Source: Parascedosporium putredinis
Taxonomy: Eukaryota; Ascomycota; Sordariomycetes; Microascales; Microascaceae
Assembly: GCA_949357655.1 (NCBI GenBank)
Contig: CASHTG010000017.1
Span: forward strand, 1,860,001-1,924,000
Direction: 5' to 3'
Length of the DNA stretch: 64,000 bases
Shown here: piece after piece, positions 1-12,177 of the stretch
How positions within the stretch are numbered: the stretch's first letter is position 1
Layout: every line of letters begins with the position of its first letter
Notes under the pieces: model-generated
Seen by the model: only the letters and a program-made list of their open reading frames with translations
What the model was told of the DNA's origin: nothing
The model's database searches: none
Translations under genes and position numbers: made by a program

Positions 1-649
1 ATCTCCTCCCCCTCCTCTTCGCCCTTCGTGATCTATCTCCCTTTTGGACCGCTTCGCTGGTCTGTTGGCGTGACCTAACCCACCCACCCTCTGCTTTCAC
101 CTTGACTCTTCCCGCGTTCCTCCGAAGACGTGTTCCTTCGTACGCCAGAATGGGGTCCTATATTCCGGCAGTAAGGGGGAAGGAGGGGAAGAAGGTGGTT
201 TAATCACGAGGGTGTGCTTTGATCAATAATCATGCTCGGAGACAGGCGCCGCTCCGCGGGGCTGGGAAGTGAGAACGGTGTGGGAGGTGAGTGAGAGGTG
301 AAGTGGGCTAGCGGTAGCTTCCACTTCGTCATATTCTCTCGTGATACTCAACGCTAGCTGAATCATTTTGGCAGCTCTGATTTCTTGTCTTTTGTGAAAA
401 ATCATGATTATCCTACTGCTAGGCTCAAGCGCGCCTCACCGTACCATCTTACCCCAAAACCACCCGGTTCGGACATTCACCCAGTGGGCAACAATCTTTA
501 GCCACCACATTCACATCCATGCTGCATACATGACCAACCTCTCCTCTCGCATTGGCACTATCCTCCCGTTTTGACGTGAAATCCCTCAAGTCCCCATTCT
601 CCCCCTCCCTTTCGTTGCCTCCGGAGTTCCGCATAAACTACAATACCGC
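1..649. other. left-edge intergenic DNA, no gene seen
   Basis: Pyrimidine-rich sequence on the plus strand over about the first 130 bases, then ordinary unique sequence. It lies downstream of the minus-strand CUE-domain gene. The short open frames here have no recognisable domain and overlap each other on both strands. A promoter for a gene to the left of the window is possible but nothing proves it. Confidence 0.5.
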
Positions 650-2218
650 TCAGCTCTTGGAACCGGCATCCGTGTTCGACTTATCATCCACGAGGCTGTC
701 GGCCATTGCTTCAGCCGCCGCCTTGCGCAACCTCTCCGCATCATCAGCCCCGGCGCCCTTCGAGCCCGATCCGTTACCGGCCCCTGCGCCGGCGGTCGTC
801 GTCGCTGCCTTGTCCTTGAGGTCTTTTTCGTCCTCGCTATCTCCGAGACTGAACGGGTCGTTGTCCGTGATCGGGCTCGGCTCAACGGCCGATAGTGGCT
901 GCCACTTGCTCTGCTTGTTGCCGGGAGGTGTGGCCGTGTCTCGGGCGCCGAGCTTCGGCGATGAGTTATACGCGTCGATCTCCTCAGTCTCCTCCCTGAA
1001 GGCTACCCTACGGCCGTCGTTTGGCCTGGGTGACTTGGACGGTGGGGAGGCTTGAACAAATTGGGGTTTGCAAGAGGTCTAGGGTCCCGGATGGGAGCTA
1101 TTCGAACGAGTTAGGAATACTTGCCGCCATCTCAACTGGACCGCACTCTCCAAACCAAAGATAGAGGGGTCATGGGGCAAAGGACAAGGCGTGTCTATAC
1201 GTACTTCCATCAGCCGCGAGCTTCATGCCCGCGAAATCATCGGTAATGAGCTGTGGATCGGCATCGTAGCGATCGTAATCCCCACTCCTCCGGCTGGACT
1301 CGCCGGGTCTCCTACCATAGGCGAGGTGCTGCTGCTGCTGCTGCTGCTGCTGCTTCTGCCGCTCTGCTTCCTCCTCCTCAAACGCATCATCAATCTTCTT
1401 CTTAAAGTTCGTGATCCATGAGTTGACCTTAGTCTGCGTCTCGAAGAAACCCTTTTTAGGTTCTCGCGTATAACGGGTAGGTCATCGTCTAGGAAGCTGT
1501 GTTCCCTATCATAGAGTTCGTTGGGCTTTAGGCCCGTTTCATGCTGCGCCTGCCTATTGTGTCTCGGGTCGCGAGGTTGCCTCGTATGTTGGTGTCGGTC
1601 TTCGTATGCCCCTTGCCTTTCGTAGTGTTCCGCTAGCTGTCGCGCGTACTGTTCATCCGCCTCGAGCTGGGACAAACCGCTGCCGACCCCAGCGACGGGC
1701 CTAGGGGCTGCGGGGGCGGCGCAACCTCCTCTTCATCGTCCTTAGCTGCGTCTGGGTCCGTCATCTCTGTGGCACCTTGTTGTTAGTTTTTGTTTTGCAG
1801 TTCCCCCCGTTCCCTTCCAAGCCCTGTTCTCGTTTTGGGACATCTCGCCTGGGCGCGGGAGGAGGACCAGGGCTTTTGCATTCTGCCCAAAACTAACCTA
1901 GGAGAGCATGGAAAGCAGGCTCGACCTGTCCTCGACTAGCCCTCAGAACCGCCTTAATCACGCCATCTTCCACCGTGGGGAAAGCTTCCTTGAGGGTGAG
2001 CTCGTTCTTCTGCGCCTCCGTCAGGGGTCGGGGGTTTAGGAGGGGAACGTCGTCGGTGGCGCCACCCGTCGGGGAGGCGCCAGCCGCGCCAACGGCACCC
2101 CCGAGGTGGCCTTGGAGGTATCCGTCTTTGCCGCCGCGGGGTCCTGCACCACCCCCGACTCCTGCACATCATCGTCATCGAGCTCGAAAGGCCGAGCCGT
2201 GGTCGGCGACTCAGGCAT
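650..2218 (-). CDS. CUE5: CUE-domain ubiquitin-binding autophagy adaptor, Cue5-like
   Basis: The start at 2218 opens an acidic N-terminus (MPESPTTARPFELDDDD). A CUE domain follows, with the typical run LTEAQKNELTLKEAFPTVED and a conserved di-leucine end (PAFHALL, about 1900-1990). After an intron (1767-1897) comes a charged coiled-coil-like part (LSQLEADEQYARQLAEHYER) with a CAG-encoded polyglutamine tract. A second intron is likely at 1079-1200. Near the C-terminus KWQPLSAVEPSPITDNDPF contains WQPL (893-904), which matches the Atg8-interacting motif of yeast Cue5. Known role of the family: it binds ubiquitinated cargo through CUE and Atg8 through the WxxL motif, delivering aggregates to autophagy. 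The reading frame breaks four times at homopolymers: 2098-2102 (C5), 1704-1707 (G4), 1453-1457 (T5) and 1044-1047 (G4). Each is repaired by one extra base in the run. The order of motifs is otherwise complete, so I read it as one gene, not a pseudogene. Confidence 0.87.
1328..1353 (+). repeat. CTG/CAG trinucleotide repeat (polyglutamine in CUE5-like gene)
   Basis: About eight uninterrupted GCT/CTG units on the plus strand read as CAG codons in the minus-strand gene, giving a QKQQQQQQQQ stretch in the central charged region. Such tracts are length-variable and a likely site of strain polymorphism. Confidence 0.9.
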
Positions 2219-3467
2219 ATTTAGGGTAGTTTTGTCTTGCTATTAGGAGGGAGGAGAAAATGGCAACAAAAGGGAGTTGCCAAGGTCAAATTAGCAAGAG
2301 TTCTGAGAATTTTCCCTGCCTGGGATGGATCGCGTGGATGTGGCCGGAAAGGATGCATAAACTGCGCCTTCGCGGAGCCGAGCACTCACGGTTTCAGCTG
2401 GTGCCGACATAGTCGTGGGGCAACCGATTTGGAGACGATTTCTTTTTTATTTCCCTACAGGGATCAAGGTTGGAATTTGGTCGCGTCGGGTAAAATAGCT
2501 TTCAGGAAGACAGGACAGAAAAGAGGTCGGCTAGAGTTGATCGGGAGATCGCCAGAGAAGGTGTTGCAGATGGGTGCCTTCTGCTTCCCAACCTGAGAGT
2601 CCTAATATTAATCGGGGTGTTGCCCCCTCTGTGGGATAACAGCACATATTAACAGGCTACAGTACTGGGACTGAGGGGCAACCCCGACGACGTACTGGAT
2701 GACGCACAGAAGAACTTTGACGCAACCTGTGCTTCCTCTGTGCCTTCGCGAGCTTGCCTGTGAGAGCTCCTTTCCAGCTGATCGCCAGCTGGCAACTATG
2801 CACCCAACAGGTTAGAACTCGGAAATACATGTGATGACATAATTCCTCACCATTATCACATGGAACATGAGCGTCGTCAGACCTAGCTCTCCGAAATACG
2901 GTGGTACGTCAATCAATCGGGAAGTCCCTGGCGGACAATAGTAGTGGCTACCCACCTGACGTTACTTCTACATTATTAAGTGTCGAGTATCGATCTAAGA
3001 GAAGTGCACGCGTATCTGGAAGAGGTGTACCAGTCGATAGGATTGAAGTATCTAACAACAAAACATAACCATTGGGAAAATGGCCTGCAAAAAGATGCAT
3101 CAAACAAGAATAAGCCTCCGCCCAAAAAAGGGTATCATGGTGAATGCTCCTAGCCAATTCTGTGCCTATGCTTTCCAGATTCCCTAAACGCCTTGCCGGA
3201 CCGAAATGCATGTGATAAGAAAAGCAAGTGCGATAAAAACAACAAAACTATGTACTTGTAAGAGATCGGTTCTAATCAAGGACAATGATGTCCTTTGGTC
3301 TGATGGGCTGATCGTGATATGGGTAGGACCGTCGAGTGAGGTGTTGGGGGTGGGAGCTCGCCGGCACAAGCTCGCGAGGCTGGCCTCGATTACGGGTGAG
3401 ATCGCTGTGTTGGGAGGAGGGAGGGTAAAGGTGTTGGTAAGGATGGTCGTGAGGATCACCGTAGGGT
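2219..3467. other. intergenic region upstream of CUE5-like gene
   Basis: About 1.25 kb between the 5' end of the CUE5-like gene and the 3' end of the DUF2293 gene; both genes are on the minus strand, so it should hold the CUE5 promoter. A GC-rich interrupted inverted repeat (2613-2686) is listed separately. No open frame here has a recognisable domain. A minus-strand frame at 3184-3528 could extend the C-terminus of the DUF2293 protein if another frame break exists, but I do not support that. Confidence 0.45.
2613..2686. repeat. GC-rich inverted repeat, potential hairpin
   Basis: CGGGGTGTTGCCCC at 2613-2626 is matched by GGGGCAACCCCG at 2675-2686, i.e. 12-base arms with one bulged base, separated by 48 bases. 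It could fold as a stem-loop or be the remnant ends of a miniature element. No flanking target-site duplication is evident, and no transposase lies nearby. Confidence 0.6.
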
Positions 3468-6100
3468 CTATCCAAACTTGTGAGTATAGGGAGGCCGCAG
3501 AGGACTTTTTGGGAACATACGGTTCCATGTGTTGTGAAAAGTATGGGCCAGATTCAACGTGCTGCCTCCTTGAGGGAAATCCTCCATTATCAAGCAGCTC
3601 ACGGGTGGCTTCCCATATCGCGGCTCAGGGCTCCGGCGTTCTATGCGTCTAACAAAGATGGGTTGCATGGGGCCCTGGCGGATGTCACCTTGGCTAGGAC
3701 CATAGCTTGCATCAGCATAACGGGGCGGCGCAGCGGGGTGAAGGATGGATGGCCGGCCTGGCCCTCCATTTGCGCCAAAGGGCTGCTGTGCAGGGTGGGG
3801 TGTCTGAGCAATCGGGCCACGAAGATTGACATAACGCGGAGCACCCACGACGACCTCGCGGACGTTGACGGCCTCACCATCGTGCCGAGAGGAAGACACG
3901 GAGTACCGCGAAGCGGCAGTTGGGTCTCGAAATTCAATGTGTGCTGGCTGTACCTCACGATACATCTGCCGGCTAGGAAGATGCTCCCTTAATGCCGGTT
4001 TCGGGTCCACATCTGCATAGGTGGAATGGTGGTACTCAGGTCGGGTAACATGGTAGTTAAGCTCCGCAGGGTAATGCGGTTGGCCATTCAAGTGATTCAG
4101 ATGAGTCACGCCAAGGGACGGCAGCCTCCCCTCTCCATAGTCGCCTGTGATCCGACGTCGCTTGACATGGTGTTCTTGAGCTTGGTCAATAGGGGGTAGT
4201 AAGTCTGAGGATTAGAGTACATTCCAGGTCGGTCATCGTCTGGGCTTTGTTCACGGGCACGCTTGTGAGCAGGGATGGCACGGATAAACCGTGGGGCCAT
4301 GGACACAGGTGCAGGGGCCTCAATGGACCGAATAATGATATCCGAGTAGAAAGGCTCTGTGGGTTGCTGGCTACGAGATGACGGGTTGGTGAAGCTGCGG
4401 GTCATTACCTGCGTAGGGGAACGTCTGGCTTCATTTAGATGAATGGTACGGGACAAGCGCGGCCCTTGGCTGTGGTCAAGCTCAGGCGCGGTAGGATGCC
4501 CACCGAACACCGGTTGGGCAACATGAGGGCCGCCAGCCCTCCTCGCAGGACTGGGGAATATCACTTCAGGATTGGCCTGCGCTGGGTGAACACGGGATGG
4601 GGAAGCCATTGGGGAAAAGTCCAAACCCCTAGCGGGAAATAGCCCATTGCTCGAGGTTCTGGCCAGCGGCGTGCCTTGCGGTTGGTGCTCCACGTTGTCT
4701 TCGTGGCGTCTCCTCTCCATGGCTTGCTCCCAGGCGGCTTGATATCGGTGAAACCCGCGCTGCTCCTTCTTGCCGCCTTGCGGTCACGTTTGCTGAGACG
4801 TGCATTACCTTTAGTCCGGTTTGGAGTGGTCGGCACCTTTGGGGTTACATGCCTAGAGGTTGGGGTCGGGCGAGTCCTGTTCCCGGCCCCGCTGATGGTC
4901 AAGGCAGCAATACCGGCCTCAGGCCGCTCCAGAACACGGGCGGCCCTGTGGGCAGCTACGAGGTTCGCAGCAGGAGGTGAGATGACGACAGGGACATCAG
5001 AGTCTTCGCCAGTCTCTTCGTCGTCATCCTCCGAGTCGGAGATGACAACAACTTCTCGAAGAATAGTGTCAAGCTGGTCACGTCCGTTTTCTTCATCACC
5101 ACGCCACTTGACGATTATGTCGAGACAGACTGACTCAACCGTTTTCCTTGCACGCTCCCAAGTAGTTTGTTTTAGCAAAATATCATAACGTGTGTGCCTA
5201 TGCCGAATATGGGCCAGGACCGCAAGTTGTACTCGGCGGGATAGTGTCAGTTCCGGGCAAAGGCCTACGACGGGGCCGCCGTTGGAGGATTTGCCCTAGA
5301 TAATCGTGAGTAATGACTCTTTAGGTGTAGCAGAATTCCGGTACAGGCCCTACCTTTCTAAACGCATGGTCAATGATCTCTTGACGATCCGTGTTGGGAA
5401 TTCTCGGAAATAGCTCTCGAAGAGCGGCGTCGGCCTGCGCATTAATCTCTTCTTGACTTTCTGGGATCGCTTCTGAACGCCGAGGCTGGCAACGCCATGT
5501 GGAACGGGTCGGAGGTCAAGAGTAGCCCTAGCGTCTTCAACAATCATCTCGCGGAAATGATAACCGATGCGGCATGTATGCAGAGACAGCTCACTCGAGT
5601 CATCCTTTGACGTCTGATGTTATGGGAAGGATTAGATTAGTTGTGCACGTAAGAAAAGAAAGCATCCAGGGTCCCTGCGAAATCTTCGGGCAATCAAATA
5701 CTAACCGACACCACGAAGACCATCGCGTCTCGCTCTCGAGATAGATCGACGCATAAAGTTGTCAGCTCCGAGTTGCCTACTGTAGGGAGAAAGGTATAGC
5801 CTGGGGTGGCTCAGTCTCGATGGTAATCTGCATGTCTGAGTTAGAAGCGGCAGCTTTGCCTTTCTGTCTTCCTAATTCTTGCCCAACTGAAGTTCGATCT
5901 ACCTGGCTTTCTAGTTGCTTCTTCTTGTCCTTATTTTCAACTAGTTCAAAAAACGACTGATGTTTTAGTTTAGGCTGGGGAGGGGGTTTTTAGCAACCAA
6001 GTCTGGCGGCAATTTTGCTCGAGTCGAGCTCGGCTTGGTCGCCTTTTTGCTTTATCGCGGACATCGCCACTAGCAGCTGATTTTTCTTTCTCTTCTCCAT
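3468..6100 (-). CDS. DUF2293-domain protein
   Basis: Start is placed at 6100 (MEKRKKNQLL); a second methionine in frame is at 6066. The N-terminus carries PKLKHQSFFELVENKDKKK (about 5920-5980), followed by IPFSPTVGNSELTTLCVDLS. After an intron (5614-5705) comes GYHFREMIVEDARATLDLR. Next are ALRELFPRIPNTDRQEIIDH, an intron (5296-5353), LAVLAHIRHRHTRYDILL and WERARKTVESVCLDIIVKWR, which form the DUF2293 core. It continues into an acidic VVISDSEDDDEE stretch and a long low-complexity Pro/Arg-rich C-terminal half with HRYQAAWEQAMERRR. Molecular function of the family is unknown; the basic and acidic composition suggests nuclear location, which is inference. Five frame breaks occur near 6044-6048 (T5), 5785-5787 (G3), 5463-5465 (G3), 4773-4778 and 4192-4196 (G5). 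The exact C-terminus is uncertain; I chose the stop at 3468. Confidence 0.82.
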
Positions 6101-7327
6101 GTTCTCTTTTGTTGCAACTTCTTCCCTATCCGCAAGCGAGTCTATCGAAACATCGCAGGTAGTGACGATACTGTCGCAGGCACACCTAATAAGGGGGAAA
6201 GGAAATTAAGAAAAAAATAGAATGGCTCAAAAAAAGAGAGAAACGCGGCAAGGGAGGGAGGATGAGGGAGAGAGTATGGCTAATGGTAGCCAGCTTCTTC
6301 GTTCCCCTTTCTGGTTGTTGGCGATCGGCGCCAGCGATTGTTAACGAAGATTATTCGATGATAATCAGCCCAAGGTGTTCTTTGACCTCCGTGATATAGC
6401 ACACTCGAGACGACCATTCAACTTGGATATATTCTCCAAGGGCACAGTGATCCAGGGTAGCAGAAGGAAAGGAGTTCAGGCTAGGGAAGGGGTCGCTCGA
6501 ACGCAGAACCCAAGGCGGCGCGGCTGCTGATGCCCGACGGAGTGTTGGCTAAAAGATGCGCAGGAAATGAAAAGCAGGTCTACTCGGCACAGCTAGACGA
6601 TGGTTTCTCTCAAAGAAAACCACCGACAGGTCGTGTCGTTTGATGACGAAAATTCACGCGATGTACCGTTGTCACGGTTTGATGCGAAAAGTCAGGTTCT
6701 TGAGCAGCGCAAGCAACTGCTGTGATGAAGATTAAAAAACCAAGAAGGATATGAAATGGCCACCAGATATTTAGGCTGTCAGCTTGGACGGTCATCGGGC
6801 AGGAACGAGGCGCCCGCATCACGTGTCGAAAGCTTATGTGGTGTGAGGTGCTCGGGTTACTCGCCTCCAGCCGCAACCGTGTCAGCGGTCGACTCCCAGG
6901 ACACGCGAACCTTACTAATCATGCTCTTTGGGTCAAGATTGCTTCTTTAGATGCTAACCTTGTGTGGGATAATAAACTACATCAATACCGTACCAAACCC
7001 AAGGGCATCAGGTGTTTCTACCATAGCAGCCGTTCACAGGCCAATTAAAAGAGAAGATGAGGCTGGGGCTGGGTCCTTGTGCCCAACGCAGCTCTGAGCG
7101 TCCGAGTCGCATACCCTGTGCCAGCAATTTCCACTGGCGATGCCTCTCCCTACTAAACTCCCGGTTTCCTCGCAAAGAGTGAAAAGTTGATATTGGTCCA
7201 GAAGAACTCCCCCAAAAGAAACAAAAATAAAAGAAAAAGAAGAAAACAGAAGACGAAGATATGAAAAGAAAAGAAGGAACTAGCATCAGCCTAAGTTCGG
7301 GGCCGCGGCTATTCGAACAAGATTCAA
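6101..7327. other. intergenic region, promoter of DUF2293 gene
   Basis: 1.2 kb between the 5' end of the DUF2293 gene and the 3' end of the mitochondrial carrier, both on the minus strand. An A-rich purine tract lies at about 7205-7260. No coding potential was recognised on either strand. Confidence 0.5.
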
Positions 7328-8521
7328 TCAAGGAGGACCCTCCTCCAACGCCTTAATGCTATTTTTTATGAACTCAAAGGAAGAGAAGAAGATGGCGTTA
7401 ACGGCACAAGAGCGGCCCATAGACACCCCGAGGCCACGATACATATGGCGCTTGAACCATTCGATCCTTGGACGTGGCTCTACTTTTGGCCCTTTGAGTA
7501 TAAGAGCGAATTCTTTTGGTAAATGCTCTTTGCAGAGTCGATGGGATCTGGAGAATTCGCATCAGCCTTGCCACGCCGGGAGACGACGGGAGTGTACGAA
7601 TATTCCGGGACTTACATATCGCCGCCCAAGAAACGATACCACAGAGCCCCCTGACATGAGCACTGCCAGTTTACGAGTATAAGGGTATTCGCCGCCCAAA
7701 GAGGTGACGAGTTGCTTGCTGCTTTCATATACCGCAAAATATATAGCCGTTCCGAGGGTGTCGCGCACTGTTCCGAGTCAATGGACGCCTTGGGGGCCAC
7801 AGGTGCCAGGAAGGAAAGCTTACATAAATGAAGGTTAAACCCCGTATATAAACCCATAGCACCTCTGTGCTTGATGATGGTAGCCATTGTCTTTAAGGTG
7901 CCCTTGTTCTGGTAGCTCGCAGCCACAGCACGGCGCTGGTCGCAAATGTTGTTTCCTTGCTTTGCGCCAGCAACACCGATACTTGGGCGCTTAGCTTGGT
8001 CAATTCGAACGGGCAGGCGAGAATGGTGATGAACGACCCAGCTGTCGCGCCAGCGGCGGCGAAACATGCACAAGAATACATGTTGGGGAACCTCGCCTTG
8101 TCACTCGTGCGAGATAACACATCGACGCCAAAGTTCTTTTTGATCCAGGCACCATATTCATTCTTCGATCGTACATATATTGAGAAGGAGATTGTTCGGA
8201 CGAGTGTCACGCTGGCCATGGGGGCGACGACGCCTTGAAAAGAGAGAATATCAGCTTTCTCGCCGCTTCACTGGCTGCCACGCTAGAAAGAGTGGAACAT
8301 GTACATACCGCGGAAGAAACCTCGGAGGTGTTCAGTCTTATAGGTGTGTCTTATACAATCAATGACACCGTTATATTGGTATGTTTGCATGCGAGTCTTG
8401 ACGCTGTCGAGGGGGAATGCGGCGAGAGTGGAGATAACACTGGCGCCGCTGGCAGCTATCTCTGTCCGGTAGTGAGTCGCCCACTCCTTTGCAACCCCTG
8501 TAATCCCCCGTTTTCAGGCAT
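7328..8521 (-). CDS. mitochondrial carrier family (SLC25) protein
   Basis: Three carrier repeats can be read. Repeat 1 has FPLDSVKTRMQ after EIAASGASVISTLA; repeat 2 has CPFELTKLSAQ after AGATAGSFITILA; repeat 3 has YPIDSAKSIYQ after LCGIVSW. These are the P-x-[DE]-x-x-[KR] signatures of inner-membrane metabolite carriers. RGVVAPMASVTLVRTISFS and LYTGFNLHLLRDTLGTAIYF are typical helix-linker sequences. Start at 8521 (MPENGGLQG) gives a normal short N-terminus. Introns are at 8234-8308, 7768-7823 and about 7570-7616. The frame breaks at 8495-8498 (C4), about 7964-7969 and 7647-7651 (C5), each needing one more base. With those, the protein is complete to the stop at 7328-7330. The transported substrate cannot be read from the sequence. 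Repeat 3 keeps Asp and Lys but has Ser-Ile where Arg-x is commoner. Confidence 0.88.
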
Positions 8522-11500
8522 GATTCGGAACGATGGAGTGTTGACGGGAACATATCGGGATGGCCGCGGAGCTGTCCCGCTACGAATACGAAGGGGAGGT
8601 CGGAGCTGGGTGCCTCTCGTCCCGTAAAGCTGTTCTCCTGTTTTGTGTCTCTTATTCTGGCGCGTGGTGAGGCGGGATTCTTTGGTTCGGCGGTGGAAGC
8701 GGTCGTGGAAGAGTCCCGCAGATTGATTTAATGTAGGACGAGTGTCGTTAAGGAGAGCAAGGTAACGCGCGTAAAGTGGGATACGACTCCTCAATGCCAA
8801 CCTCGAAGACGTTGGGGGAGCGCCCGGATGAGTCAGGTGTAGGTCGTCAAGCGGGTTTCCTAACTGCAAGTGTGCCGATTTGCTTCGTCCTCGATAGACT
8901 GGGCCAGCTCGGACATGGACGGTGTAATGATCCGGAGAGAGGTCGACGGTCGAGGAACCATGCCTTGCGTGATATGAAATCACGATGTTGGTGGCTTTTG
9001 CGGGGTTCAATGCCTCGAGCTCAGGAAGGCTACAAGAGACATGTGGGCAGTACAGAGTGGTGGTGACGGGAGCTTTGAACATGAGCCACCTTCCCCACCC
9101 AAAACCTTTGGCAATCATGGTAGTTGAGCGAGCCAGCACACCCTGCCTAGTATCATGATGGCGAGGGCCAACGAATCAACTGTGACCTCTGAGGCTCGCA
9201 GTACCTCGCTGCACAGGTCTGCCTGTTCATCAACGTTTAGGACGAGGGCAGCTCACTGTGTGGGGCAGGAGGGGCAACTGGTGACCTGAGCACATACGTC
9301 ACATGGCTACAGTGCATGCCCACTAACAGGGTACTGTTTCGGGCCCCTCTTCCCCAAGTCCCAATGTGAACCCAGCTGCCAGCGTGCTGCAATCAAAGAG
9401 AGTCAATTGTCCATTGATCAACTGGATTGATGGATTTGATTGAATGAATTCAATTGACCACAACCGAAAGCAATTCCCGCCAACCCAGGCAGGCAGGAAG
9501 GTAGGCCGGGAGCCTCTAGCCCCCAACGGCATGGAAGCTAGCGGTTTGGAGCTTCCTAGAGTCCGGATTGGCCGATAACAAGCTCTCCTCGTGCTCCTAT
9601 CCTCGGTTGTAAGCGCAAATCATCATGTAACAAAAACGTCACGGAGTCAACCACGGGAGCGACGGCGTAGATTGATTTCTTTCCGAGTCAAGATGCAATT
9701 AGAGGCCCCTTTCAACATTTTGAAGAAGGCAAAGTGGGCACAGAACGAAAAGGCGAGAGAGAGAAGGATGGGGGAGGAAAAGAAGATAAATTTCGAAATT
9801 CAGCAGGAAAAAAATAAAGAAAAACAAAACAACTCTTCATGTTACGAATGAAACAATCAAGAGAGAGGTGTTGATTGATCGATGAGGCCCTATGCCCCCT
9901 GCCCCCTTCCATCAACACACATGCATCTGATGGCTGATGGATACCAAACCCCAGTCACTCGTCCCACGCACTTCTGTACATTGATGCTAAAGAGCTCGAA
10001 GAAGTGAGAGAGTGCGTTAAGGAACCTGGAAACTACCACGATCGGAAGCCTAAACGTGGACGCACACTAGTATTCGCACCGCAAAATCTCGTTGTGACTA
10101 TTCTTTGCTGCAAGTGATCGTGGTCTGTCCTGAATCGTCCTAGGGGTAGAGATTCACCTTTCCGTGTCCAAGAGCAGTTTCACGACTCCAATGTGACCAT
10201 TTTCTGCAGCCCAGCACGGCTAGGACAAATCCGCGGGGATTCTGTTAGACACGAGTCAGGTCCCGGTAAACGTTGCTACCGAGTGCGGGAGAATTGCACT
10301 TTCGTGGGCGGCCGACACCGGACACGAAACCTCAGTGGAGCTACTCTTCGAGAGCGGTCAAAGTTGGCGTGGGTGAATAGATGCCCACGACAAAACAGCT
10401 CGCTTCTAGGCCGCAGAGAACAGGCACGGGGCCGTGGTAGAACTCCTGCTCTACCATAGGAGAAGCGGGGTTACCCCGGGATAATTTTCGCGCCTCCGGA
10501 CACCGTTCTCGAGAGCGGCGGGGAACGGCCGTGACGCATCGTCAAGCTTCTGCTCGACACAGAGCAGGCCAAGTAGACTTCAGGGAACATAGTGTAGACG
10601 GCCGGACACTGCTGTCATGAGCTCTCCCCGTTCACCCCACGCTGCTATGGTTCAATCAGCAGCTTCAAGTAGAATTCTTATCACGGAGTTTTGACCCTTG
10701 TCGGCAGTCAACCATGAGGTTTGCGTTGTTGCCTGAGTTACATTTTACAAGGGACATAAGCCCTTCTGGGACTCGATGACAACATTATGAAGCTCATTAG
10801 AGTTGCTGGCTCCGATTGAAGAGTAGACAGGGGTGCAAAAGGACGAATGGTGGGCCTCCGTCGTTCATGTCTGCTCATGGCGTTGAAGCTCAAGTACCTT
10901 GGGGACGGGGTTGTAAGATGCTGGCATACCCTGCCTTGCCTGCCTCGGAAAGAGCTGCTAAGTGAGGAGCAACACAAAGAGAAAGTGTATAGGTCGGTGG
11001 GTTTTAGATCGGCGGACGCGACCTTTCCTAGGTCTAAGATGTAGGATGTGGTTCATTTACTATATGTAGGGGATGTCATGTCCCCCGTTCCCGTCCAGGC
11101 CTCTGCTATCAGACACATTTGAGTCCATCAATCGACATTCAAGATGAAAATGACGCCCACGGCAGCGACTCATCCACCACTATATTACATTAAGAGTCCC
11201 AAGCAAGACCCTCCGGAGCTACCTCCAATACCTTTGTTCTAATGGGGGAACAGACTAGAAATCGGCACTGGTACAAAACCCCTAAGGTGCTTCTCGGGAA
11301 CCCGAGTTTATACAAGGATCGCACTTCCGACGCGCTAAAATTACAGAAAAACTCATATGTCGCATCTTATTCCGACGAAGGCGGGGTGGGAAGGCCTTGA
11401 GAAGCACTTGGCCTGAGGCGATCGTCAATGGATATGGCTTGAGGTCTTAAGCCAAAACCCTTGCCTTGGCGAGTGCTCGCACGGTGGCCACCCCGCTCAA

Positions 11501-11606
11501 GCGGTTCTCATGCGAGGCTGAGGGTTTGGGTTGGCGAGAGGCCAAGAGGGGATGCCTCGCAGTGAGAGGTGTTCGCTCTCCTTTACAGGCCGTTAAAGAG
11601 AGCATG
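8522..11606. other. 3.1 kb intergenic region, no gene supported
   Basis: Lies upstream of the carrier and downstream of the LYR gene. It contains an AT-rich patch of repeated ATTGA/TTGAT words at about 9395-9460, in which GTCAATTG and CAATTGAC form a loose inverted repeat, and a short GC palindrome CGGGGTTACCCCG at 10466-10478. The minus-strand open frame 8456-9139 runs through the carrier start and has no domain; I treat it as chance. Confidence 0.5.
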
Positions 11607-12177
11607 TTAACGAAGGCACAGCCCCATCGTCTTGTTCAACATAGCGACCGTCATATTATAATGGCGGTAGGATGTCCCGCCATCCTCATCGCTGTGCCTA
11701 TATCGTTAGCTACATGTGAAGAGGAGAAAAGGAGAAGAGGAGAAGAAACCCGCCGGCTCCGCCTTCCTTTGCCGAGGAAGAAACGACGGTCAAGAGGGTT
11801 AGGTCAAAAACAGGGGGAAATCGCACGCACCGCAGCCCCGTCGCTCCAGAAGGACCCTTCTTGCCGTGCGATAAACGCTGTTGTACCATCTTCCACGTCG
11901 TCTTCTCCTGTCTCCGACGATACCACGCGACCTTGAGCAGATTCCTCAAAATCTTGTGCTCGAGCCCCCGTTCCTTCGCTGCCGCGTCCAAAAACCAGAT
12001 GGTCCGTCTAATGGCGTCCTTGTCGGGCGCCGCTGCCACGCCGCCCGCGGCGTCTTCCCGAAACGCCCGTCGCAGCTGGTCTCGCGCCACGTACCGCGCC
12101 GGCACCGAGTATTGGACCGCCCGTAAGAGGCCGCGGTAGAGGTGCCTATAAGCATGTATGATATCCTGCGTTGCCAT
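11607..12177 (-). CDS. small LYR-motif protein (DUF1763 family)
   Basis: MATQDIIHAYRHLYRGLLRA opens the protein; HLYRGLL holds the LYR tripeptide typical of small mitochondrial accessory factors for respiratory complexes and Fe-S transfer. RYVARDQLRRAFRED, TIWFLDAAAKERGLEHKILR and NLLKVAW follow, the core of the fungal DUF1763 family as I remember it. A 133-base intron (11698-11830) joins to a last exon ending YRHYNMTVAMLNKTMGLCLR with stop at 11607-11609; the phases join without a frame error. About 145 residues, which is right for the family. It reads cleanly, unlike its neighbours. Mitochondrial matrix location and a role in complex assembly are inferred from the LYR family, not shown here. 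Confidence 0.85.

Noticed and set aside
2948..3211. Minus-strand frame with a copia-integrase-like phrase (LFWAEAYSCLM)
   Set aside because: Only a few residues resemble the family; catalytic motifs, flanking polyprotein parts and long terminal repeats are absent.
3184..3528. Hydrophobic C-terminal extension of the DUF2293 protein
   Set aside because: It would need one more frame change and adds a membrane-like tail not known in the family; the stop at 3468 is simpler.
8456..9139. 227-codon minus-strand frame covering the carrier start
   Set aside because: Its last residues are in frame with the carrier start, but the upstream 200 codons have no domain, are not typical of a carrier N-terminus, and run through promoter-like DNA.
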